64,000 nucleotides of DNA. Source: Bacteroidota bacterium. GTDB taxonomy: Bacteria > Bacteroidota > Bacteroidia > UBA8524. A program made the position numbers and the translations under genes. Below, in pieces: positions 54,606-62,226 of the stretch (position 1 is the stretch's first letter; every line of letters starts with the position of its first letter). Below the pieces are notes generated by a model, which made no database searches, was not told the origin of the DNA, and saw only the letters and a list, made by a program, of their open reading frames with translations. The DNA is taken from positions 310,001 through 374,000 of the forward strand of contig WBUH01000001.1 in NCBI GenBank assembly GCA_008933805.1, given 5' to 3'.

Positions 54606-55409
54606 TTAAAACCGTACAGTAAAATGTTGTTTGGCTTGGCCTTTTCTAAAGAATACTAGGCCCATAAAGAATAAATCAACGGTAACCGTTACTTGCGGAT
54701 GATTTTTAATTTCTTCCCACGCACGTTCCATTTCGTCACTCCAGCGTATATCATCAAACACAAACAAGGTGTTTTCATGCGCTAAGGGAAGGCATTGGTG
54801 AAAGTAATCGATAGTGGGTTGATAGCGGTGGTTTCCGTCAAAAAACACATAGTCTAATTGCGGGAACTGTTTTAAGTACAAAGGCAATGTGTCATCAAAA
54901 TTACCGACACCTACCTGCACGTTGTTCTCTAAGCCACATTCAGCAAAGTTTTTGCGGGCAATCGTAGCGGTGCTTTCGCTTCCCTCAAGCGTTATAAAAG
55001 TGTAGTTTGTAGGGTGGTTGGTTGCAACTGCCGTAGCTTGGTAAATGGTGCTTACGCCTAACGAAGTGCCTAATTCAAGCAAGTATTTAGGCTTGTAGTG
55101 TGCACACAAGCGATGAAGCAGTTTAGCTAGTTTCGGAGGTTTGGCCGATGTACGAGCAATATCTTTTATAGCACGTTGATATAATTTTTTGCCGTCATTT
55201 CCGGCACCTGCACCGTAGTCGGTTACATCGATAAGCGTAGTATCCCTTAGTAATTGTTTACGAACTGTCTCGGCCTGTTTGTAGCCCTCGTAAGGGCGCT
55301 TATCAGGCAGAATTTTAGTAGCCAGTTCGTAAACAAAAGGGGAGTGGATGCCGTGTGGACCCACTGATGTAATGTAGTATTTAAGGTATTTTAAAGCGGT
55401 ATTGAGCAA
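54606..55409 (-). CDS. Class I SAM-dependent methyltransferase
   Basis: The start is TTG 55409 (267 residues); an in-frame stop lies just upstream, and TAAGGG sits seven bases before the TTG, so TTG is supported. The N-terminal ITSVGPHGIHSPFVYELATKIL is a conserved opening in Bacteroidota members. The SAM motif is YLLELGTSLGVSTIYQA, followed by ITLEGSESTATIARKNF and the DYVFFDGNHRYQPTIDYF segment, as in O-methyltransferases. It lies 8 bases after the DUF349 gene. Its substrate is unknown. Confidence 0.8.
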   Translation of the reverse strand: MLNTALKYLKYYITSVGPHGIHSPFVYELATKILPDKRPYEGYKQAETVRKQLLRDTTLIDVTDYGAGAGNDGKKLYQRAIKDIARTSAKPPKLAKLLHRLCAHYKPKYLLELGTSLGVSTIYQATAVATNHPTNYTFITLEGSESTATIARKNFAECGLENNVQVGVGNFDDTLPLYLKQFPQLDYVFFDGNHRYQPTIDYFHQCLPLAHENTLFVFDDIRWSDEMERAWEEIKNHPQVTVTVDLFFMGLVFFRKGQAKQHFTVRF

Positions 55410-55417
55410 AATATCCC

Positions 55418-57277
55418 TTAGGCAAGCGAGCGGATTACTTTCAACTCGCGCTCAAGGCGTGCAAGTTGTCCGCTGGCTTTATTTATCTTCTCCTCAATTT
55501 GCTTCACAAACGGGTTGCTGCTGCCTTTGGTATTCCCTTGGCGGAAGAACCCGATGTTGTTTTCAAGCGTTTCAATATCGCCGCGCAAAAACTTAATTTT
55601 TTCGCGCACCCTGCGCTCTTCGTTTTTAAGCTTGGTGTTTGCATCAGGCATTCTCGAAAGTTCTTCGTAATGCTCTTTCAGCCTTGCTTCGCTCATTTCT
55701 TCAGGGTTGCGTTTCAGCTTCTTGTACAGCTTATCCATCGCATCGCTAAAGCGGGCTTGGATGTCTTTTTTACTGTCAAAAGGTACAAAGCCAACTTCGC
55801 CCCACTCTTTTTGTATTTGGCGGGCTTGTGCAAAAGCAGCCTCAGTATCGGCTTCGCTTTGTAGCAAACCTTCAAGCTGGGTAAGCAATTCGGTTTTCTT
55901 TTGCAAGTTACCTTGTTGCTCCTCTTTTTGGCCTTTAAAGTGTTCTTCTTTGCGGTTAAAGAAGTTATCGCAGGCAGCACGGAAACGTTTCCATATTGCG
56001 TCCGATACCTTTTCAGGTGCGGGACCTATTTTGCGCCATTCCTCCTGCATTTTTTTCAGTTGGTTGGCAGCACCTTGCCAGTCTTCGCTTTCTTTTAGTG
56101 CTTCAGCACGTTCGCAAATAGCGGTTTTCTTAGCAAGATTTTCAGTTTTCTCAGCATTAAGCTTACGGAAAAACGCATTCTTATCATTAAAGAATCCGTT
56201 GCGTAAATCGCGGAAACGCGCCCAAATACTGTCGTTTTGTTCGCGGGGAACTTTACCAATCTTACGCCACTCATCAAACAAGTCGTTTACTTGTTTGGTC
56301 ATTTCAATCCACTCTTTTGGTTTAGCAGGAGTAGTGCTCACCAACAGTTCCAGTTTTTCACAAATGGCTGTTTTCAGTTGCAGGTTTTGCTCGCGCACCT
56401 CTTGCAACTTGGCTATCTCACCTTTTTTCTGCTCGTATACAAGGTCTGATGCCTCTTTAAATCGTTTCCAAATTTCTTCGGCAAACTCTTTAGGCACAGG
56501 TCCTATGTTCTTCCACTCTTCGTGTAATTTGTTCAGCAGTATCAAAGCCTTTTTAATCGACTTTTCTTCCTGCAACTCACCTACCTTTTTGCAAAGCTCA
56601 ATCTTGTTCTCAAGGTTTTTCTTACGGTCAAGTTCTTTCAACTCATTGTTGATAGAAACATTGTCGTAAAATTTATCAAGATAAAAACGGTAGCTGTCCC
56701 ACAACTCTTGCACAAACTCCTGAGGCACTACGCGTATTTTTTTCCATTCGCGTTGAAGTTCTTTTACCTCTTCAAGGCTATTGGCTGTTTCGTCGCTTTC
56801 AGTAAGATGTTTTAGTTTCTCAAGTATGGTGCGTTTAGCAGCAAGGTTTTTAGTTTTTTCCTGTTCTGCTTTTTCGCGTTCTTGGGCACGGCGGCGTTGC
56901 AAAGCTTTATAAGCTTCAAAAAACTTCTCCTTTAGTCCGTCGCCCTTATATTCAAAACTATCCTTGTCGTTGCCTTCTTCAATAAAGGCGGCAAGGGCAG
57001 CATTATACTCGTCGGCAAAAATATTATCAAGCAGTGGACGAATGTTGCGCATTATTTCACCCGCATCTTTCAAATCTTCTTGTGCAGCGGCTTTTATGGC
57101 AAGTTCTACCAATTCTTCCTTACCTAAAGTGCCGTAGTCAACAGTATCGTCATCATGGTCGGTACTAATTTCATAAGTAAGGTTTTCCTGCACCGGCTCA
57201 TCGCCTAAATCCTCGTGGGTATCGGCAACTTCTAGGTTTATCCTGTCCAGTTCTTCCTGTGGGTTCAGAGTCTCCAT
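55418..57277 (-). CDS. DUF349 protein with five repeats
   Basis: The start is ATG 57277 (619 residues). After an acidic N-terminus (about 1-70) there are five repeats of the DUF349 helical unit, each ending near EWKKI.xVP ... IW.RF (for example EWKNIGPVPKEFAEEIWKRF, EWRKIGKVPREQNDSIWARF, EWRKIGPAPEKVSDAIWKRF). A coiled-coil-like charged C-terminal stretch follows. The family has no firmly known function. The longer frame to TTG 57340 enters the -7 box TAACTTTG (57345-57338, minus strand). The methyltransferase gene follows with 8 bases between. Confidence 0.88.
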   Translation of the reverse strand: METLNPQEELDRINLEVADTHEDLGDEPVQENLTYEISTDHDDDTVDYGTLGKEELVELAIKAAAQEDLKDAGEIMRNIRPLLDNIFADEYNAALAAFIEEGNDKDSFEYKGDGLKEKFFEAYKALQRRRAQEREKAEQEKTKNLAAKRTILEKLKHLTESDETANSLEEVKELQREWKKIRVVPQEFVQELWDSYRFYLDKFYDNVSINNELKELDRKKNLENKIELCKKVGELQEEKSIKKALILLNKLHEEWKNIGPVPKEFAEEIWKRFKEASDLVYEQKKGEIAKLQEVREQNLQLKTAICEKLELLVSTTPAKPKEWIEMTKQVNDLFDEWRKIGKVPREQNDSIWARFRDLRNGFFNDKNAFFRKLNAEKTENLAKKTAICERAEALKESEDWQGAANQLKKMQEEWRKIGPAPEKVSDAIWKRFRAACDNFFNRKEEHFKGQKEEQQGNLQKKTELLTQLEGLLQSEADTEAAFAQARQIQKEWGEVGFVPFDSKKDIQARFSDAMDKLYKKLKRNPEEMSEARLKEHYEELSRMPDANTKLKNEERRVREKIKFLRGDIETLENNIGFFRQGNTKGSSNPFVKQIEEKINKASGQLARLERELKVIRSLA

Positions 57278-57337
57278 TATAATGGGTTGATAATTCTTAA
57301 TGTTTGTTTTCTTTTTTCTGGTTTTAAAAAAGGATAG

Positions 57338-57367
57338 CAAAGTTACTAAAAAACCTAATGGAGCAAC
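57338..57367 (-). promoter_or_regulatory. -33/-7 promoter of the DUF349 operon
   Basis: TAACTTTG on the minus strand at 57345-57338, with TTG about 18 bases upstream (57366-57364). A leader of about 60 bases leads to ATG 57277. Confidence 0.55.
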
Positions 57368-57484
57368 GAAAAATTAAGTGTTGGCACTATTATTATATAT
57401 AAATAGCAGGTGTATTTTTGTGCACCGCTAAATTTTAGTAGGTTTGGTGGGTAAGTAAATTTTGTGTAAACTTTTGATAATAAG

Positions 57485-58330
57485 GTGAAAATAATCGAAT
57501 GTCCGCGCGACGCAATGCAGGGTTTCAGCCATTTTATACCCACGGATAAAAAGATAGAATATATAAACGGCTTACTGCGTGTGGGCTTTGATACACTTGA
57601 CTTTGGCAGTTTTGTGTCACCCAAAATCATTCCGCAGATGCGGGATACCGAAACGGTACTTCAAAACCTTGATCTTAGTGCAACCAATACTAAGTTGCTG
57701 GCCATTGTAGCCAATAATCAAGGTGCAGAGACAGCCGTTAGTCACAGTGCGGTAAATTATTTGGGCTTTCCCTTTTCTATTTCTGAGACTTTTCAGGTGA
57801 GAAATACCAATAGTACCATTGCTCAATCGTTTGAGAATGTGAAGTATATTCACTCGTTGTGCAAGGATAACGGTAAGGAGTTGGTAATATACATTAGCAT
57901 GGGCTTTGGAAACCATTACGGCGACCCTTGGAACACTGACGTAGTTGACGAATGGGTGGACAAGATGGCAGGGTTAGACATTAAGACCATTTCATTATCA
58001 GATACGGTTGGGGTGGCAAATCCTGAAACTATTTCGTATCTGTTCGGGCATCTTATTAAAAAATACCCAAACATTGAGTTTGGTGCACATTTACATACCC
58101 GACAAGATAACTGGCACGAGAAAGTGCAAGCCGCCTGGGGCAATGGTTGTCGCCGTTTCGACGGGGCTATTAAAGGTTTTGGCGGCTGCCCGATGGCCGA
58201 TGATGATTTGGTAGGTAATATGCCAACGGAGTTTCTGATACAGTTTATGCAGGAGAACAACGTTGAAACCGGCCTTGATATCGCAGCGTTTGAAAAAAGT
58301 ATGCTGCTTTCAACTACAGTGTTTATTTAA
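57485..58330 (+). CDS. Hydroxymethylglutaryl-CoA lyase
   Basis: Splits HMG-CoA to acetyl-CoA and acetoacetate in leucine breakdown. It starts at GTG 57485 (281 residues). The N-terminal IIECPRDAMQGF holds the first active-site region (the R and D of R-D-A). SLSDTVGVANPETISYLF and EFGAHLHTRQDN carry metal ligands, and GGCPMADDDLVGNMPTE is the family's glycine-rich loop with the active cysteine. A TTTTG box lies 8 bases before GTG. It is divergent from the DUF349 operon. The GTG is supported because no upstream in-frame ATG fits. Confidence 0.9.
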   Translation: MKIIECPRDAMQGFSHFIPTDKKIEYINGLLRVGFDTLDFGSFVSPKIIPQMRDTETVLQNLDLSATNTKLLAIVANNQGAETAVSHSAVNYLGFPFSISETFQVRNTNSTIAQSFENVKYIHSLCKDNGKELVIYISMGFGNHYGDPWNTDVVDEWVDKMAGLDIKTISLSDTVGVANPETISYLFGHLIKKYPNIEFGAHLHTRQDNWHEKVQAAWGNGCRRFDGAIKGFGGCPMADDDLVGNMPTEFLIQFMQENNVETGLDIAAFEKSMLLSTTVFI

Positions 58331-58432
58331 TCTCAAAGTTTCTTTCTAACGGCTTCTTACAGCCGTTTATGGATTATTTTTTTCCGTGATGAGAAGGCGG
58401 GGTAATTTTACTTCACTAATCCTTCATTCACG

Positions 58433-59773
58433 ATGAAAAAACTGATACCCGCTTTATTGCTGTTGTTAGTTGCCTCTATAGGTAGCTCGCAATCTATTAA
58501 TATTCAGAAATTAGACAGCCTTTTCACTGCCCTTGAGGCAAACAACAAAATGATGGCCAGTGCCGTGGTTTATAAAAACGGCAAGGTGTTGTATGCAAAG
58601 GCAATAGGGTATAAAAAGATAGATGATAAACAAAAGCTGCCGGCTGATATTGCTACTAAATACCGCATAGGGTCTATCACAAAAATGTTTACGGCCACAA
58701 TGATTTTTCAGTTGGTGGATGAGGGGAAGTTAACCCTTGATACCAAGTTGGATAAGTTTTACGTTAATGTGCCGAGTGCGGATAAAATTACCATCGGTCA
58801 ATTATTAAGCCACCACAGCGGACTGCACAACTTTACAGACGACGCAACCTATGGGCAGTATCATACCCAAAAGAAAACACAGGCAGAAATACTTGACATA
58901 ATCTACAAACTGCCGATGGATTTTACCCCCGGCTCCCGTGCCGCATACAGCAATACCAACTATGTGCTGTTGGGGTACATTATTGAAAACCTGACAGGGA
59001 AAACCTATGCCGAGGAACTTACAACCCGTATTTGTGCAAAAGCAGGACTAACCAATACCTACTACGGGGGAGCAATCGATATTAAAAACAACGAAGCTTC
59101 TTCGTACAGTTTTAACGGACAAGATTGGGAGGAAGAAGCCGAAACGGATATGAGTATACCGCACGGGGCAGGAGCTATTGTGAGCACCCCTACTGATTTG
59201 AGCAAGTTTGCCGAGGCTTTATTCCAAGGCAAATTAATAAGTAGCACGTCATTAGAAGAGATGAAAAAGCAAGACGGCGGTTATGGAATGGGGTGTTTTA
59301 CTTTCCCGTTTGGTCAACGCACGTCGTATGGACACACGGGCGGTATAGATGCATTTAGCTCAATGTTGGGGTATTTCCCAAGCGATAGCCTTTCAGCAGC
59401 TATAACCATTAACGGTCCTAACTACTCAATGAACGATGTAATGATTGCCTTGTTGAGCGTAGCATTTGGGAAACCTTACGAAGTACCGCCAATAGGCAAA
59501 GTTGCCCTTACTCCTGAAAAACTTACCGCGTATGAGGGATTGTATGCGGCTGAAAATTTCCCCCTAAAGATTACCATAAAAGCAGTGAGCGGTGCATTAA
59601 CGGCACAGGCAACAGGGCAGGGGGCATTTCCGTTGGATGCAAATTCTGAAACCACTTTTACCTTTAGTGCAGCAGGAATAAGAATGGATTTTATTATTGA
59701 AGAGGGTGGCGAGATAAACAAGTTTAACTTTAGCCAAGGCGGGGGTAAATACTTGTTTGAGAAACTTAAGTAG
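58433..59773 (+). CDS. Secreted serine hydrolase of the beta-lactamase (class C) fold
   Basis: The 446 residues have a signal peptide ending near GSSQS. The SxxK motif is in GSITKMFTATMIF, YxN in AYSNTNYVLLGY, and the third box in YGHTGGIDAF. A C-terminal extension of about 100 residues (EKLTAYEGLYAAENFPLKITIKA) forms a lipocalin-like or DUF3471-like domain. It is exported without a lipobox, unlike the related gene at 46853. The substrate is unknown; relatives are esterases and D-peptidases. Confidence 0.86.
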   Translation: MKKLIPALLLLLVASIGSSQSINIQKLDSLFTALEANNKMMASAVVYKNGKVLYAKAIGYKKIDDKQKLPADIATKYRIGSITKMFTATMIFQLVDEGKLTLDTKLDKFYVNVPSADKITIGQLLSHHSGLHNFTDDATYGQYHTQKKTQAEILDIIYKLPMDFTPGSRAAYSNTNYVLLGYIIENLTGKTYAEELTTRICAKAGLTNTYYGGAIDIKNNEASSYSFNGQDWEEEAETDMSIPHGAGAIVSTPTDLSKFAEALFQGKLISSTSLEEMKKQDGGYGMGCFTFPFGQRTSYGHTGGIDAFSSMLGYFPSDSLSAAITINGPNYSMNDVMIALLSVAFGKPYEVPPIGKVALTPEKLTAYEGLYAAENFPLKITIKAVSGALTAQATGQGAFPLDANSETTFTFSAAGIRMDFIIEEGGEINKFNFSQGGGKYLFEKLK

Positions 59774-59937
59774 GCGTTAAAGATTTGAGGGGTGTAATAA
59801 TTTTAAAGAGCAAGTATACGATGATGGTAATGATGTAGTTTCAATACCTGCATTGGTATAATCGTAGGTGTGATAGGGGTTATATCTTACAACTCCGTTA
59901 TTAAGCCCCGCGTTAGGAGAGTAAACTAATTTTAGAA

Positions 59938-60987
59938 ATGAAAAGAACATTTACTTTTTTAACAACAATGGGTATTGCTTTGTTGTTTGTGTTACCCCTT
60001 TCTGCGCAAAAAAAGCAGATGAGCTATTATACCGAACAATTTAAGGACGGTAAGTTTATACCTAAAGATACAGGGATATATACTTATGACAACAATGGCA
60101 GGCTTGCCACAGAAACCACCCAAAATTTCGATGAATCTAAAGCTGCTTGGGTAAACTATTCCAAAGCGGAGTTTTTTTATAACTCAAACGGAGACAGGGA
60201 CTACTATGATTGGAATCTACACGATGGTACGCAATGGTATCCGTTTTTACGTTATTCATACCAATATGATCAGGATAAGAAATTAAAAACCGTTTATGAT
60301 TTGCGTTATTTTAATGGAAATTGGAGGAATAACTCAAAAGAAGAATACGTTTACACTACAGATGGCAAACAAGATACCGTTACCAATTACAATCTTGATA
60401 CGTTAGGTAATGCCACACCTTTCTATCGTAGTTATTACAGCTACAATGCAAAGGGGAATGTTCATACCACTATATACGAGCTTTGGAACAAAACCTCTTC
60501 ATCCTGGAGTTTGTTCCAAAGATATACCTACCAATACGATAGTCTTGATAGGGAACGCTTACTTGAAATTGATTTGTATATGAATTCAAAGTGGGTGAAG
60601 TCGTATAACTATACATACATTTATGGAAGCGATGGTTTATTGCGACAGTGGGTGCGATTTGATCATGATCCGGGCAGAGTAATTCAAATAGGGCATATTA
60701 TTTATGAGTTTGATGGCCCGCTTTCAGCAAAGGCGATTGGGCAAACACCTGTGAATGTGTTCCCCAATCCGGCTACCTCTAATGTAACATTTACTTGGGA
60801 AGGTGCAGGGAATAACACCATTGAAGTGTTTGATATCACAGGGAAACCGGTATGGGTAGGCAACAACATAGAGGGTAACTCAGTAACTCTTAACACCACT
60901 GAATTAACCAACGGCATATATGTGTACACTCTAAACAATATCGCCAACGGTACGCGTGGCACAGGCCGTTTGGTAATCAATAAATAA
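59938..60987 (+). CDS. T9SS-sorted protein with aromatic YD-like repeats
   Basis: The 349 residues have a signal peptide (GIALLFVLPLSAQ). From about 30 to 250 there are tandem units of about 45 residues, each with a YxYDxxG-like start and a tryptophan-rich stretch (GIYTYDNNGRLATETTQN, YSYQYDQDKKLKTVYDL, YSYNAKGNVHTTIYELW, YTYQYDSLDRERLLEID), related in style to RHS/YD repeats. The T9SS sorting domain follows (VNVFPNPATSNVTFTWEG ... GIYVYTLNNI). No enzyme motif is seen, so a binding or surface role is likely. It faces the 61061 gene across a shared terminator. Confidence 0.82.
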   Translation: MKRTFTFLTTMGIALLFVLPLSAQKKQMSYYTEQFKDGKFIPKDTGIYTYDNNGRLATETTQNFDESKAAWVNYSKAEFFYNSNGDRDYYDWNLHDGTQWYPFLRYSYQYDQDKKLKTVYDLRYFNGNWRNNSKEEYVYTTDGKQDTVTNYNLDTLGNATPFYRSYYSYNAKGNVHTTIYELWNKTSSSWSLFQRYTYQYDSLDRERLLEIDLYMNSKWVKSYNYTYIYGSDGLLRQWVRFDHDPGRVIQIGHIIYEFDGPLSAKAIGQTPVNVFPNPATSNVTFTWEGAGNNTIEVFDITGKPVWVGNNIEGNSVTLNTTELTNGIYVYTLNNIANGTRGTGRLVINK

Positions 60988-61002
60988 CCCTCTTCATAGC
61001 TA

Positions 61003-61047
61003 AATAAAAATACCCCGTACTTTAACTAAGCACGGGGTATTTTTATT
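61003..61047. terminator. Bidirectional terminator
   Basis: A perfect 16-bp stem (AATAAAAATACCCCGT/ACGGGGTATTTTTATT) around a 13-base loop. The A-run and T-run allow both directions. It separates the two T9SS genes at 59938 and 61061. Confidence 0.92.
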
Positions 61048-61060
61048 GTTAGGGGTAAAC

Positions 61061-62092
61061 TTACTTTACAATGTTGATACGTTGCGTACCAATTGCAAGC
61101 TCGCCACTCCAAATACGTACCATATAAATGCCGGCAGGAAGTTCTGATGTAGAAACTCCGTTACCTGCTGTATATGGGGTAGATAGCACCGATTTACCGG
61201 TTATATCAAGTATTTCAACGGTGGTAATTTCAGCATCGTTGTTATTGTTCACAAAAAACCTGTCGCTGGCAGGGTTAGGATAAACGCTGATATTGTTTAA
61301 ATCATTTTCCTGAACCGAAGTAGTGCTGTTAGGATAAAAAGCAACCGATTTAGATACTGATGTAGAACCCAAAAATGGTTCTGTAATTTCATTATAGCTG
61401 ATGTTTAACAAAGGCAGTCTGTAGTCGTTAGAATAGTAACTGTAGGTAGTAAAGAAGTACTTATACTCAAAAGCATCACCTAAAAAATCGAAAGAATCTT
61501 TATAGTCTTGTACGGTTTTCACACGCAGCACATTCGTAAAAGTACCGTTGGGCAAAGTAAGAGTTCCGTAACCGTCGGCAGTACTTGTTGTATATCCTTT
61601 TCTAAAGGTTTCAATGCCTTGTGAGTTTTCGCCTGAACCTTCAAAATAATCAGTAAAAGTTGAGTTATAAGTAAAAGGATAGCTCATAACCAGTTGACTG
61701 TTTGTGTAAACATACTGTACATCAGGAGTCGCTACACCTAACAACTCATACGAGTTATTTGTCGTCTTTATGTATGTGTAACCGGTACTGCCTTGTGTGC
61801 TTTGGGCAGCGTAAGCAAGGTTTGCGCCTTGATACTGTGAAGCATAAGGAGTAGTGCTTGCCAATACGTAAGTGTACGATACGGCTTGGCCTACTTGTGA
61901 AAGGTTGCTGAAATTGTAAGTTTGGTTGGCACCCGCAGCGCTTTCTTTAACTCCGTTAGTGTCAGCAGCGGCTTGTGTACCGATTGTACCGTTAATGGGG
62001 TTAAAATTTGACGTGATTGTGGGTTGAGCAATAGCGGGGATGCTTAAAATGGCACACATAATGCCGGATAAAAGAGTAGTTAATTTTGTCAT
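61061..62092 (-). CDS. Secreted protein with T9SS C-terminal sorting domain
   Basis: The 343 residues have a signal peptide ending near PAIAQ. A serine/tyrosine/threonine-rich beta region follows (YTYIKTTNNSYELLG, YVYTNSQLVMSYPFTYNSTFTDYF). The C-terminus is a T9SS sorting domain (ISVYPNPASDRFFVNNNND ... GIYMVRIWSGELAIG). No catalytic motif was recognised. It converges on the YD-repeat gene at the shared terminator. Confidence 0.82.
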   Translation of the reverse strand: MTKLTTLLSGIMCAILSIPAIAQPTITSNFNPINGTIGTQAAADTNGVKESAAGANQTYNFSNLSQVGQAVSYTYVLASTTPYASQYQGANLAYAAQSTQGSTGYTYIKTTNNSYELLGVATPDVQYVYTNSQLVMSYPFTYNSTFTDYFEGSGENSQGIETFRKGYTTSTADGYGTLTLPNGTFTNVLRVKTVQDYKDSFDFLGDAFEYKYFFTTYSYYSNDYRLPLLNISYNEITEPFLGSTSVSKSVAFYPNSTTSVQENDLNNISVYPNPASDRFFVNNNNDAEITTVEILDITGKSVLSTPYTAGNGVSTSELPAGIYMVRIWSGELAIGTQRINIVK

Positions 62093-62226
62093 TAGTCAAT
62101 AAAAATATGAGGCGGCAAAGGTATTTTGATAAAATTGGAATGAGTAATTTATACGAGTTTTTTCGATGAAGTAGCGGTGTTTAGAAGATTAGCTGTTTAC
62201 AAGTTGCATTTTAATAATTGAGTTAT

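Noticed and set aside
55707-56669. A 320-codon plus-strand ORF antisense to the DUF349 gene
   Set aside because: It is serine/phenylalanine-rich, the shadow of a lysine- and glutamate-rich gene on the other strand, and has no signal or family match.
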